A stretch of 64,000 bases of DNA from Winogradskyella echinorum (GTDB lineage: Bacteria; Bacteroidota; Bacteroidia; Flavobacteriales; Flavobacteriaceae). Numbering within the stretch: the stretch's first letter is position 1; each line of letters opens with the position of its first letter. The position numbers were made by a program, and so were the translations under genes. Under the pieces are notes generated by a model that ran no database searches, was not told the origin of the DNA, and saw only the letters and a program-made list of their open reading frames with translations. Positions 7,954 through 17,935 of this stretch are shown here, one piece after another. The stretch lies in assembly GCF_014297365.1 (NCBI RefSeq), contig NZ_JACOQD010000001.1:124001-188000 (forward strand). Direction: 5' to 3'.

Positions 7954-10308
7954 TTATTCGGTTTTTAAACTATCAGCAGGATTTGCAATTGCCGCTTTAA
8001 TGGCCTGAAAACTTACCGTTACCATAGCAATTAAGATCGCAACAACGCCAGCTATAATAAATACCCACCAATTAATTTCTATACGATATGCATAATCTTG
8101 AAGCCAATCTTGCATAAAATACCAAGCTATTGGAATTGCTAGTACAATAGATATTAAAACAAGTTTCAAAAAATCTTGAGAAAGTAATTTTACAATACCA
8201 GAAACGCTTGCACCTAAAACCTTACGTACTCCAATTTCTTTTCGTCGCTGCTGTGCTGTGTAAGCTGCTAATCCAAAAAGACCTAAGCAAGAAATAAGAA
8301 TGGCCAATATGGCAAATATTTGAGATAACTCTCCAACCAACTGTTCGTTTTTAAACTTTTCATTAAAAGCTTCATCTATAAATGAATATTCAAATGGAAA
8401 TGCTGGATTATGAGTTTTCATTACAGCTTCAATATCTGATAATGCTTCATTAATAGGTACTCCTGCTTTTGTTTTTATAAACATATACCTAGTGTAACTA
8501 GGAAAGTGCATAAAAAGTACAGGATCACTGGCATCAAACATATCACCATAAACATAATCTTTTACAACACCTACGACCTCCAATACATCATCTCCTCTGC
8601 TAATAATATTTCCGATTGGGCTTTCGTTACCCATCATTTTTGCTAAGGATTCAGAGATTAAAACAGATGTACTATCTGCTTCAACAGTTTCACTAAAACC
8701 TCTACCTTCAATAATCTCCATTCCTGTGGTATCAAAAAAGCTTTGGGTAACATTTCTAAAAGAAATTAAAACATCTTCGGTATCTGTTCCTCCTTTCCAT
8801 GAAAATCCAGACCCATTATTTCCACCAGATAAAAGAGAAGAATTACATAACGTTGCATTATCTACAGAACCTGTTCTAATCAATTCTTGTTGTACGACAT
8901 TAAATTTAGGAATAAAGTCAAGGTCAATTCGCATGGACAAAAGTTGATCTTTGTTATAGCCTAAATCTCTATTTTTTGCGAATTGAATTTGCTGATAGAC
9001 TAAAATTGTAACAATAATAAATACTATTGAAATTGTAAACTGACCAACAACTAACCCTTTTCTTATAAGTGTTGCTGAACCTTCAGTTACTTTTAAGCCT
9101 TTTAAAACTTCTACGGGTTTAAATGACGATAAATAAAATGCTGGATAAAGACCTGCCAAAAGTCCACAGACAATTGCCACTGTAATAAGGCTTAATATAT
9201 GCATTGGATTAGCCAATCCTAAGGTTAAGTTTTTATCTATGATGAGGTTAAACTGCGGTAATAGTATGGCCAGCATCACTACACTAAAAACTGTAGCTAT
9301 AATCGATAGTATCAACGCTTCAGAAATAAACTGTGTAATTAATCGTCCTCTCCCAGATCCCATAGCTTTACGGACGCCTACTTCATTGGCACGTTTTTCG
9401 CTTCGAGCCGTACTTAAATTCATAAAGTTAATGCAAGCAATTAATAGAATTACAAATGCTATAATTGTGAATAAACGCACATAGGTTATACGACCACCTA
9501 CTATTTCACCACCTTCAAACTTAGATCTTAAGTGCCAATCTTTTATAGTGTGTAAAAAAGCATAATCATCTGTGTTTTCTTCTTTTGTACCAATTAATGC
9601 TCTTACTTGAGTATCTACAGTTTCAAAGTTAGCCTCTGGTGCTAATTCTACAAAGGTATCTGAAAAATTACTACCGTATTCCGTCATCCATTCTGCACCA
9701 TCTCTATAACGCTCAAAAGGTGCAACCCAATTAAAGGGAAATGACACATTATTCGGAAGATTTTCTATAACACCTGTAACCAAATAATTATCCTTATTAC
9801 TAACTCTTACAACTTTTCCGAGGGCTTTTTCATCCTTACCAAAAAGTTGTTCTGCTGTTTCTTGTGTTAACACAATAGCTTCAGGATTTACAAATGCATC
9901 TTCTCTATTACCTTCAACAAACTTTAAACTAAAAATTTCTAAAAAATCTGCATCTGCATAACGTCCACTTCTTGTAATAGAATTATCACCTACAACAAAT
10001 AATCGCTCCTCGAGACTAGAACGGGTGGCTTTAACTATTCCAGGAATGTCATTTAGCATATCTTGAGCTAATGGACCAGGTGTAGAGTAAAATGTACGCC
10101 ATTCTCCTTCATAGTTTTGGTTAGTTGGCACATAGTAAACTTGATCTTGCTTATCAAAGTTTTTGTTGAAACTTAGTTCATCCTCAACCCAAAGAAAAAT
10201 TAAACTTGCACATGTAATTCCTATGGCTAACCCGAAAATATTAAGGAAACTATAGCCTTTGTTTTTTAATAAGGTTCTAAATGCTATTTTGATATAATTA
10301 AGAAACAT
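7954..10308 (-). CDS. ABC transporter permease, duplicated FtsX/MacB-PCD type (permease 2)
   Basis: A 784-residue paralogue of the neighbouring permeases: N-terminal TM near residues 20-42, a periplasmic MacB_PCD domain, the first FtsX helices with RANEVGVRKAMGSG, a second periplasmic domain, and C-terminal helices introduced by KEIGVRKVLGASVSG. It ends NPADSLKTE. The 181-bp region upstream, unlike the 13-27 bp gaps elsewhere in the array, carries a sigma-54-like promoter and an enhancer-like palindrome. This gene is therefore probably the first of the unit permease 2, permease 1, GIN protein, ATPase and TolC. Confidence 0.93.
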   Translation of the reverse strand: MFLNYIKIAFRTLLKNKGYSFLNIFGLAIGITCASLIFLWVEDELSFNKNFDKQDQVYYVPTNQNYEGEWRTFYSTPGPLAQDMLNDIPGIVKATRSSLEERLFVVGDNSITRSGRYADADFLEIFSLKFVEGNREDAFVNPEAIVLTQETAEQLFGKDEKALGKVVRVSNKDNYLVTGVIENLPNNVSFPFNWVAPFERYRDGAEWMTEYGSNFSDTFVELAPEANFETVDTQVRALIGTKEENTDDYAFLHTIKDWHLRSKFEGGEIVGGRITYVRLFTIIAFVILLIACINFMNLSTARSEKRANEVGVRKAMGSGRGRLITQFISEALILSIIATVFSVVMLAILLPQFNLIIDKNLTLGLANPMHILSLITVAIVCGLLAGLYPAFYLSSFKPVEVLKGLKVTEGSATLIRKGLVVGQFTISIVFIIVTILVYQQIQFAKNRDLGYNKDQLLSMRIDLDFIPKFNVVQQELIRTGSVDNATLCNSSLLSGGNNGSGFSWKGGTDTEDVLISFRNVTQSFFDTTGMEIIEGRGFSETVEADSTSVLISESLAKMMGNESPIGNIISRGDDVLEVVGVVKDYVYGDMFDASDPVLFMHFPSYTRYMFIKTKAGVPINEALSDIEAVMKTHNPAFPFEYSFIDEAFNEKFKNEQLVGELSQIFAILAILISCLGLFGLAAYTAQQRRKEIGVRKVLGASVSGIVKLLSQDFLKLVLISIVLAIPIAWYFMQDWLQDYAYRIEINWWVFIIAGVVAILIAMVTVSFQAIKAAIANPADSLKTE

Positions 10309-10356
10309 AAGTATTCGTTTTTTGATTGATGAAATGTTTTATTCTCACTTACTGTG

Positions 10357-10380
10357 TTATATAGTGAAGATGATGCCAAA
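10357..10380 (-). promoter_or_regulatory. Sigma-54-like promoter upstream of permease 2
   Basis: On the minus strand TTGGCA (10374-10379) and CTTCAC (10364-10369) resemble the -24 and -12 elements of sigma-54 promoters. GG is followed by 10 bases and then AC where the consensus is GC. The whole 24-bp block is identical to 20003-20026, upstream of the adaptor gene, although the surrounding sequence differs. It points leftward at permease 2, about 50 bp from its ATG. The -12 deviation keeps this a prediction. Confidence 0.68.
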
Positions 10381-10429
10381 CATTTAATATTCTGAATATC
10401 AACAACATAAAACAAGTTGATAAAAACAA

Positions 10430-10473
10430 AAGTGTCCGATTTCGATACAGTTTTTGTTCGTAATCGGACACTT
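10430..10473. promoter_or_regulatory. Palindromic enhancer-like site for the NtrC-type regulator
   Basis: Two perfect 11-bp inverted arms, AAGTGTCCGAT (10430-10440) and ATCGGACACTT (10463-10473), flank a partly symmetric centre. A related palindrome lies at 20073-20120. Both are centred about 75 bp upstream of the matching -24-like element, a normal arrangement for NtrC-family activator sites. The regulator encoded at 20187-21539 is the obvious candidate to bind both. Confidence 0.7.
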
Positions 10474-10489
10474 CAACTAACTACATTTT

Positions 10490-12937
10490 TTACTCCGAAC
10501 GTAATGAGTTAACGGGATTGGCGTTTGCAGCCTGAAGCGTTTTTACACTTATCACTAACAAAGCAAAAAATATCATTGCAGAACCACTTATTAAGAAGAC
10601 CCAGAAACTGATACTTGTTTTAAAAGCAAAATCTTGCAACCAACTATCTATTCCATACCATGCAATTGGTGAGGCAATAATAAATGCCACGGCAACCAAC
10701 ACTAAAAACTCTTTGCACAACAAGGTATTAATTTGTAATAATGAAGCACCTAAAACTTTACGAACACCTATTTCTTTTACACGTCTATTGGTTGTATAAA
10801 TTACAAGTCCGAGCAGTCCTAAACAACTAATTAAAATAGATAGACCAGTTGCCCAATTTAGTAGCTTTGATATTCTCTTTTCTCTATTGTAAAACTTCTC
10901 AATGTTCTCATCTAGAAATTCAACTCTGTAATCATCGACATCTGTATAGACTGTTTTATAAGCACTTTCTATCTTAGAAAGTGTTTCTTTTAAATTTCCT
11001 TCTGCATTATTTTGAAAACTAACATGAACGGCTTGGAATTGGCTAAATCTGGCACGATACCAATCACCTCTCCACGCCATTGGTTTAATATCTGACCTTA
11101 GAGAGCGCTGATGAAAATCTGACATCACACCAACTATAGGAATATTTTCGTCACTCATTAATACCGTTTTACCGATAGCCTCTTCAGGAGACGTAAAACC
11201 AAGCTTCTTTCTACATGTTTCGTTAATTACTAATTCTTTAACTGAATCATTTCTAATGCCTCTTCCTGCTAAAATTTCAAGTTGAAATAAATTAGCATAG
11301 TTAGCATCACCAAATAAAAATTGTAAATCTGTATTAACTTCGTTATTATCATCTACATAAGAAATCGAAGAACTATTTGAAGACATTGAAGCTGGTGCAT
11401 GACCGCCAAGACTTATGTCTTTAATGGCAGGAATGGCCTTCAATTTTTCGGCATAAATTTCTTTTTTTGAAATTTCCCCTTCTCCTCTTGGATTGTAAAC
11501 GGATACAACAGCATCAGTTTTAAAACCCATATCCTTATTTAATAAAAAATTTATCTGCTTACCAACAAGTAATGTACCTATGATAAATATCTGAGCTATT
11601 GAAAACTGAAAAACAGTTAAGAATTTACGCAGTTTCACTTTTTTGTCTCCAACGGTTAAATGGTTTTTTAACACGGAAACGGCATTAAATTTTGATAGTA
11701 CCATTGCTGGATAAAATCCTGAAAGAAATGTTACAACCAATAATAAAACTGCTATGCCTATAATAATTATTGGAGCTTTAAACAGATCGAAACTCAAACC
11801 CTCTGGTACAAAATCTGAAAACACATTAATAAGCCAACGAGAAAGTAAAAAAGATAATAAGGCTGATATTACAACCAACAAAAATGTTTCTCCCATAAAC
11901 TGACCAATAAGTTGCTTTCTAGAGCTACCAAGGGTTTTACGGATTCCTATTTCTTTAGCACGCTGAGAGGCTTGTGCTGTGTTGAGATTTATAAAATTTA
12001 TACAACCTAATAGCAATAAAAATAATGCCACTAACGCTAAATTGGTTAGTAATGACCTGCTTGCCTGTCCTTTACTCCAGTCGTAAATACCATAGGCTTC
12101 ATTAAAATGAATATCTGATAAGGGCTGTAAAACAAATTTTTGCGTTAATCCATATTTCTTAGAATCCTCATCTTCATGCTCTTTTGCCAAAGCATCAAAA
12201 CGATTTTGTATAGCAACTAAATCTGCAGATGAACTAACTTTTACTAACAGCTGAGCACTAGAATTGGTATTTGCCCATTCTTTATTGAGAAAATCTTCTC
12301 TTAAACGTGTTTGTAATACTGTGGGATGAGAAATAAATTCTTCGAAAACAAAATCTGTTCTTTCCTTAAAATTCTCTACTACACCTGTTACAGTAACATT
12401 TAAAGAATCATTATACACCAATGTTTTACCAATAATCTCATTTGGAGCAGTATTAGGAAAATATTCTGCAGCGCGTTTTTCGGTAAGAACCACATTATTT
12501 GGCTGAGAAAGTATGTTTGTTTTGTCACCAGCTAAAAATTTATAGTCAAATATTTTAAAGTAATTGGCATCCGTAAAAATTACAAAGTTTGGCCATTTTA
12601 CAACTTTATCTATTGCTTTATTTTCAACTTTAGCAGGCCGCTCTTGATAGAATCCACTAACAACATCAAAGTTAGAATTTTCCTTTATCGCCTCTTCTAG
12701 AGCTAAGGTTACACCTGGATTATTAAAGTTTCCTTGTGGCGAATGAAAATCCGTAACTACTCTATAAATACGATCTCCATCTTTATGAAATGTATCGAAG
12801 GTATAGTCGTAATAAATCATTAATCCAATAACAAAAGACGCACTCAATCCAATTGTAAGACCAATAACATTGATTAGAGAAAACACCTTATGCTTCATAA
12901 TATTTCTCCATGCTATTTTGAAATAATTTTTAATCAT
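10490..12937 (-). CDS. ABC transporter permease, duplicated FtsX/MacB-PCD type (permease 3)
   Basis: At 815 residues this is the longest permease of the array. TM1 lies at about residues 20-42 and is followed by the first periplasmic domain. The FtsX signatures read RAKEIGIRKTLGSS and RVKEIGVRKVLGAS, and the tail is NPVNSLRSE. It is probably the last gene of the unit that starts with the adaptor at 19979, because the next gene downstream has its own promoter region. Permease 4 ends 26 bp upstream. No disrupted motif was seen, so it should be functional. Confidence 0.93.
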   Translation of the reverse strand: MIKNYFKIAWRNIMKHKVFSLINVIGLTIGLSASFVIGLMIYYDYTFDTFHKDGDRIYRVVTDFHSPQGNFNNPGVTLALEEAIKENSNFDVVSGFYQERPAKVENKAIDKVVKWPNFVIFTDANYFKIFDYKFLAGDKTNILSQPNNVVLTEKRAAEYFPNTAPNEIIGKTLVYNDSLNVTVTGVVENFKERTDFVFEEFISHPTVLQTRLREDFLNKEWANTNSSAQLLVKVSSSADLVAIQNRFDALAKEHEDEDSKKYGLTQKFVLQPLSDIHFNEAYGIYDWSKGQASRSLLTNLALVALFLLLLGCINFINLNTAQASQRAKEIGIRKTLGSSRKQLIGQFMGETFLLVVISALLSFLLSRWLINVFSDFVPEGLSFDLFKAPIIIIGIAVLLLVVTFLSGFYPAMVLSKFNAVSVLKNHLTVGDKKVKLRKFLTVFQFSIAQIFIIGTLLVGKQINFLLNKDMGFKTDAVVSVYNPRGEGEISKKEIYAEKLKAIPAIKDISLGGHAPASMSSNSSSISYVDDNNEVNTDLQFLFGDANYANLFQLEILAGRGIRNDSVKELVINETCRKKLGFTSPEEAIGKTVLMSDENIPIVGVMSDFHQRSLRSDIKPMAWRGDWYRARFSQFQAVHVSFQNNAEGNLKETLSKIESAYKTVYTDVDDYRVEFLDENIEKFYNREKRISKLLNWATGLSILISCLGLLGLVIYTTNRRVKEIGVRKVLGASLLQINTLLCKEFLVLVAVAFIIASPIAWYGIDSWLQDFAFKTSISFWVFLISGSAMIFFALLVISVKTLQAANANPVNSLRSE

Positions 12938-12963
12938 AACTGCTCGTTTTTTTTTAGATTAAT

Positions 12964-15381
12964 TTATTCTGCCCTTAGAGAATCTACAGGATTAGATGTT
13001 GCCGCTTTTATAGTTTTACTTGCTATGGTTAACATGGCTATAACTATTGCAATTCCTCCAGCTCCAAGAAATATCCATATATTAAGATTAATACGATACG
13101 GATAATTTTGTAACCACTGATGCATTGCCCACCATGCAATTGGTGTTGCAACCACAAAAGCTATAATTACTAATTTTAGAAAATCTTTTGTAAGTAAAAC
13201 AGTGATAGAAGACACACTTGCTCCTACAATTTTTCGCACTCCAATTTCTTTTCTTCTTTGCGCTACAATAAGTAATGACATCGCAAAAAGACCAATACAA
13301 CTTAAGATAATGGCCAGAATAGAACCACTACCAATCATTGTTGTCATGGTACGTTCGCTACGGAGTGTACGATCTATATTTTCATTTAAAAACGAGCCTT
13401 GAAATTCGGCATTAGGCTCTATTCTATTCCATGCCGCTTTCACATCTGTATAAGCCTGTTCTAAATTTTGAGGAGCTACCTTGACGTAAACATTTCTTAA
13501 ATTCCAATTAGGAAGTGCAAATAAGCTCATTGGTGCAATATGCTGATCGAGCTCTTGAAAATTAAAATTCTTAACAACACCAACTACCGAATAAACAGCA
13601 TCGTCTAAATCTATTTGAGACGCTAAAACATCTTCTTCATTCAACTGTTTTGCCATAGCTTCGTTAATAATAACCGACAAACTATCACTAGCAAGATTTT
13701 CTCTAAAAGACCTCCCTTCTACTAAAGTTAAATCTAATGTTTCAATATAATCTGCATCTACTACCAACATGTGAGTTTCTACTCCACGACCTTTATATTC
13801 AAAACCCAAAACACTTGTAGAACGAGAGCCATCTTTTCCTAAACCTAAAATATTGTTAGATGCTGTGACACTCAAAACATTTACATTATTTTGAAGATCG
13901 TCTCGAAGTAGTTGTAGCGCTTGTTGATCGTTACGTGCTCCGTTTAAAGGAAAAGCAATCACCTGGTTTTTATTGAACCCTAAATCTTTAGTTCTCATAA
14001 ATTCTACTTGATCCCAAAGCACAAGTGTGCCACTAATAAGTAAAATGGCGATACTAAATTGTAAGACCATTAAACTATTTCTCAAATGATTTTTTCCATT
14101 AATTTCTAGCTTTCCTTTTAAACTTTGTAAAGTACCAAGACGACTCATTAAAATAGCAGGATAACCACCAGCAATTAACGTTACACCAATAAAACTGACT
14201 ATTAATATCACTAACCATGAAGGCTCTAATAAGGCAGAAAGCGATGCTCTTGTGCTAAATAAAACCTGAAACTGAGGCAATAAAAGTACAGCCAACAGAA
14301 TTCCTAAGCCTGTTGAGATTAGAAAGACTAAAATACTTTCTCCCCAAAACTGAAAAAATAATTGTTTATGATTTGCGCCTAGTGTTTTACGCATTCCTAT
14401 TTCTCGTAATCTTTGGTCGCTTTTTGCAATACTCATGTTTACAAAATTTACACAAGCGATAAAAAGAATTAAAATCGCAATTCCTAATACTAAATAAGGC
14501 ATTGTGCGACTTACAATTACAGGACCTTGATTAAAATTAGCAAACCGAATATCTGTTAAGGGCAACAATTTTATTTGTCTATAATCACCATTGCTATTGG
14601 GCTGAATGCCATCGCGAATAGCGTTATCAATCTCATTTTTATAGTGTAATTGTGTAAAATCTTTTGTGCTTTTTTCAAATTGTTGTGGACTTACATTTTG
14701 TGCAAGTTGCATATACACCTCATGATTCTCCACATCCCAACGTCCAATTGCTCTTTCGTAACTGTGATAACCTTGACTTTTAAAATTTAAGACTACATCA
14801 AAACCCATTGAGCTGGTTTCAGGAAAATTTTCAACTATAGCTGTTACTGTAAATGGAACCATTTCCTCATCGCGTAAGATAGATATGGTTTGTCCTATAG
14901 CATTTTTATCGCCAAATATTCGTTGTGCAGCATGCTTGGTTAAAGCAACAGAAGTTTCTGAAGTTATTGGGTTTTGCTTATCTCCTTCAATTATTGGGAA
15001 GCTAAACATATCAAAAAAATCAGGATCAACATAAACACCACTCATGCGTAGTTGTTTGTCTTTATGATTTAATAACACTCCAGCGCCAACATAACGTGTT
15101 ATTTTTTCCACACCAGTTGTTTCTTCTTTTAAGGCTGCCGCAAAAGGTTCTGATTTTGAAATATTAGCTTCTACTCCATCTGGCACACTATCCTCTGAGT
15201 ATACCATAAAAATGTTCTCTCCATTTTCATGAAAACGGTCATAAGACAATTGAAAGACAGCATACATTCCTAATAAAATAGCTACACCAAAAGCAGCTGT
15301 AAGTCCTAGTATATTGAGTGCTGTGAATGTTCTATTTTTCCAAAGATTCCTAATTGCTATTTTTAAATAATTCTTAATCAT
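12964..15381 (-). CDS. ABC transporter permease, duplicated FtsX/MacB-PCD type (permease 4)
   Basis: An 805-residue permease with the same architecture as its neighbours: one N-terminal TM, a periplasmic MacB_PCD domain, a three-helix FtsX unit with LREIGMRKTLGAN, a second periplasmic domain and a final three-helix unit after RKEIGVRKIVGAS. The tail reads NPVDSLRAE. Its N-terminal region diverges most from the others, suggesting an old duplication rather than a recent copy. It is separated by 22 bp from permease 5 and is preceded by AATCAATCAAAAAACGAAC, the pre-start motif of the locus. Confidence 0.93.
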   Translation of the reverse strand: MIKNYLKIAIRNLWKNRTFTALNILGLTAAFGVAILLGMYAVFQLSYDRFHENGENIFMVYSEDSVPDGVEANISKSEPFAAALKEETTGVEKITRYVGAGVLLNHKDKQLRMSGVYVDPDFFDMFSFPIIEGDKQNPITSETSVALTKHAAQRIFGDKNAIGQTISILRDEEMVPFTVTAIVENFPETSSMGFDVVLNFKSQGYHSYERAIGRWDVENHEVYMQLAQNVSPQQFEKSTKDFTQLHYKNEIDNAIRDGIQPNSNGDYRQIKLLPLTDIRFANFNQGPVIVSRTMPYLVLGIAILILFIACVNFVNMSIAKSDQRLREIGMRKTLGANHKQLFFQFWGESILVFLISTGLGILLAVLLLPQFQVLFSTRASLSALLEPSWLVILIVSFIGVTLIAGGYPAILMSRLGTLQSLKGKLEINGKNHLRNSLMVLQFSIAILLISGTLVLWDQVEFMRTKDLGFNKNQVIAFPLNGARNDQQALQLLRDDLQNNVNVLSVTASNNILGLGKDGSRSTSVLGFEYKGRGVETHMLVVDADYIETLDLTLVEGRSFRENLASDSLSVIINEAMAKQLNEEDVLASQIDLDDAVYSVVGVVKNFNFQELDQHIAPMSLFALPNWNLRNVYVKVAPQNLEQAYTDVKAAWNRIEPNAEFQGSFLNENIDRTLRSERTMTTMIGSGSILAIILSCIGLFAMSLLIVAQRRKEIGVRKIVGASVSSITVLLTKDFLKLVIIAFVVATPIAWWAMHQWLQNYPYRINLNIWIFLGAGGIAIVIAMLTIASKTIKAATSNPVDSLRAE

Positions 15382-15385
15382 GATT

Positions 15386-15401
15386 GTTCGTTTTTTGATT
15401 G
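15386..15401 (-). promoter_or_regulatory. Shared pre-start motif upstream of permease 4
   Basis: On the minus strand the gap reads TCAATCAAAAAACGAAC and ends 5 bases before the ATG. The copies before permease 2 (near 10311-10327) and permease 5 (near 17822-17838) share the same 16 or so bases; permease 3 and the second ATPase keep only the AAAAACGA part. Confidence 0.45.
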
Positions 15402-15403
15402 AT

Positions 15404-17803
15404 TTACTCGGTGCGCAATGATTTTACAGGATTCGCTGCTGCAGCTTTTATAGCCTGAAAACTCACAGTGATTAATGTGATAATTAAGGCTCCGAAACAG
15501 GCAATTGCAAATACATCCCAAGTGACAGACGTACGATAACTAAACTTTTGCAACCATTGACCCATAACGTAGTATGCAATTGGTGAAGCGATTAATAAAG
15601 CTATTACTACCAGAGTGATGAAGTCTTTTGAAAGTAATAACCACAGTTGACTAATTGAAGCTCCCAGTACTTTACGTACTCCAATTTCTTTTGTTCGTTG
15701 TTCCGCTACAAAAGATGCCAATCCAAATAAGCCCAAACAACTAATAAATATCGCTAGCGCTGTAAATACTCTAGCTAAACTAGCAATGCGTTCTTCTGAT
15801 CTAAATTTTGCACCATATTCTTCATCCACAAATTGATAATCGAATGGTGTGTTTGGAAAGTTCTTCTTAAAAACTCCCTCAATTAGTGCTAAATTATCAC
15901 TGGTACTTTTATTAGGATTTAGCCTTAGACAGTAATAAGCGATATTTCCATATTGTTCAAAAACATACATAGCTTGTTTTACAGGACTATAAGGTGATTG
16001 CACTATCATATCATCAATTACACCAACAATTTTTAAAGGCGTAAAAGGATCTTCAGTATCAGAATCTCTTATATATTTTCCAATAGGATTGGTAATATTC
16101 ATATACTTAACAGCCGTTTTATTAAGAATAACTGCATTAGAATCTGTTGCAAATTCGCGAGAAAAATCTCTTCCTTCTATCAACTTCAATCCTAAGGTTT
16201 CAACAAAATCATAGTTAACATTTGTGTAAGCTAAATCCTCTTGAAAGCCAACAGGCTTACCCTCCCAATTATAGCCACTTCGATTAGACCAAACTTCTGT
16301 TGTTGGTCCACTTAATGTCGTCATACTTGTGGCTCCACCTGAAGCTATAAATTGTGTTCGCATTACTTCGTGCTTACCTAAAAATTCTGAGCTCATTACA
16401 GGAATTTGTATCAATCCTTCCTTCTCATAACCAACTGGTCTATCTTTTGAAAACTGTATTTGATTCATCACTACAAGTGTTCCTATAATTAGTGCCGCAG
16501 AAACAGTAAATTGAGCTACCACTAACACTTTTCTAGGTAAAGAGGAATAGCGACCAGATTTAAATGTGCCTTTAAGCACTGCAACCGGATTAAAAGAAGA
16601 TAAATACAAGGCAGGATAACTACCAGCTAAAACCGAAGTTATTACAACAAATAATAATGAGACCAGCCAAAACTGAATATTGCTCCATGGAAATTCAATC
16701 GCTTTACTCGCCAAATTATTAAAACCATTTAGGAATAATAAAACGATACCGAGAGCCACTACAAAAGACAGCAAAACAATTAAAAAAGATTCGCTTAAAA
16801 ATTGAAATATAAGTTGACTCCGTTGCGATCCAATAGACTTTCTAATACCAACTTCGGTAGCTCGTTTTTCTGATCTGGCTGTACTTAAATTTACAAAGTT
16901 GATACATGCTAATAATAAAACAAACAAGCCTATAATACCAAAGAGCCATACATTTTCAATACGACCACCAGACTGTACACCATTTTCAAAATCAGATCGT
17001 AAATACCAATCCTCCATTGGAAATAAGAACATTTCTGGGTTAAACTCTGCTTCACTAGGATCACCTATTTTTTTTACATCTTTTATCTTAGCAGAAATCG
17101 CTTCCATTGTTGTGTTCTCATTAATCTGAACAAACGCCTGAAAAGAATTATTTCCCCAAGAATCCTTAGCATTTTCTAACCATGGTTGTGTTGTTACATA
17201 GAATTTCCATGGAATTAAATATTCCATATCACTAAAAGAGTTGTTTGAGGGAATATCTTTATACACAGCCGTTACAACTAAATCATCTTCATTATTAACT
17301 TTTATTATTTTGCCAAGAGCAGTTTCAGATCCAAATAATGTCTTAGCCGTAGACTCCGAAATCATTATAGAATTCATTTCCTTAAGTCCATTTTTTTCTC
17401 CGGAAATGATGTCTAAATTTAACATCTCAGGCGCACCTTCTTGCATGGCATTTCCTGTTCTGTAAATAGTTGTTTCGCCAAAGTTTAAATATCTTGGCTG
17501 CTCCCAAGAGGACATAATAATGTGCTTAAAATTATCATTATAATCTTGTCGTAAAGCAAATTCTAATGGTCTTGGAATCGCAGGACTTGTTTCTATAATA
17601 TTATTAGAAGATTCGTGCTGAAAAATTTGTGCAATAGTCGTTTTATCCTTAAAGTGGTTGTTATAATTTAATTCGTCATATATCCAAAGCCCAATTAACA
17701 TGGTAGCTGCCATACCAATTGCTAATCCAGAAATATTTATAATAGAATACACCTTGTTTTTAAGAAGGTTTCTAAACGCTATTTTGAAATAATTTTTAAG
17801 CAT
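15404..17803 (-). CDS. ABC transporter permease, duplicated FtsX/MacB-PCD type (permease 5)
   Basis: A 799-residue permease with TM1 at about 20-42, a periplasmic domain, the first FtsX unit containing RATEVGIRKSIGSQ, a second periplasmic domain and a C-terminal FtsX unit opened by TKEIGVRKVLGAS. It ends NPVKSLRTE. It resembles permease 2 most closely by eye (shared stretches such as EDWYLRSDFENG versus KDWHLRSKFEGG). It is the first permease after the ATPase in the upstream unit, separated from it by 132 bp that contain (GATT)n simple repeat but no obvious terminator. Confidence 0.93.
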   Translation of the reverse strand: MLKNYFKIAFRNLLKNKVYSIINISGLAIGMAATMLIGLWIYDELNYNNHFKDKTTIAQIFQHESSNNIIETSPAIPRPLEFALRQDYNDNFKHIIMSSWEQPRYLNFGETTIYRTGNAMQEGAPEMLNLDIISGEKNGLKEMNSIMISESTAKTLFGSETALGKIIKVNNEDDLVVTAVYKDIPSNNSFSDMEYLIPWKFYVTTQPWLENAKDSWGNNSFQAFVQINENTTMEAISAKIKDVKKIGDPSEAEFNPEMFLFPMEDWYLRSDFENGVQSGGRIENVWLFGIIGLFVLLLACINFVNLSTARSEKRATEVGIRKSIGSQRSQLIFQFLSESFLIVLLSFVVALGIVLLFLNGFNNLASKAIEFPWSNIQFWLVSLLFVVITSVLAGSYPALYLSSFNPVAVLKGTFKSGRYSSLPRKVLVVAQFTVSAALIIGTLVVMNQIQFSKDRPVGYEKEGLIQIPVMSSEFLGKHEVMRTQFIASGGATSMTTLSGPTTEVWSNRSGYNWEGKPVGFQEDLAYTNVNYDFVETLGLKLIEGRDFSREFATDSNAVILNKTAVKYMNITNPIGKYIRDSDTEDPFTPLKIVGVIDDMIVQSPYSPVKQAMYVFEQYGNIAYYCLRLNPNKSTSDNLALIEGVFKKNFPNTPFDYQFVDEEYGAKFRSEERIASLARVFTALAIFISCLGLFGLASFVAEQRTKEIGVRKVLGASISQLWLLLSKDFITLVVIALLIASPIAYYVMGQWLQKFSYRTSVTWDVFAIACFGALIITLITVSFQAIKAAAANPVKSLRTE

Positions 17804-17906
17804 AGTTTCTATGAATTACTATTCGTTTTTTGATTGATTTGGCTTCGACACTTCAGTAAAATTGATTGGTTGGTTGATTTAATGTTTACTGAAGTGTTTT
17901 CTGCCT

Positions 17907-17924
17907 GATTGATTGATTGATTGA
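17907..17924. repeat. Short GATT tetranucleotide repeat
   Basis: About four tandem GATT units lie 10-30 bp before the end of the second ATPase gene, in the gap to permease 5. GATTGATT also occurs singly in several other gaps of this locus as part of the pre-start motif. It is too short to assign a role. Confidence 0.6.
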
Positions 17925-17935
17925 TGAAAATCGTT

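Noticed and set aside
10357..10380. Ordinary sigma-70/sigma-ABfr promoter instead of sigma-54
   Set aside because: No TAnnTTTG box is present in the conserved block, and the fixed dyad spacing fits an enhancer-dependent promoter better; the -12 mismatch is recorded as a doubt.
13088..13402. Short frames antisense to or out of phase with the permease genes
   Set aside because: They lie entirely inside well-supported coding sequence and show no independent family signal.
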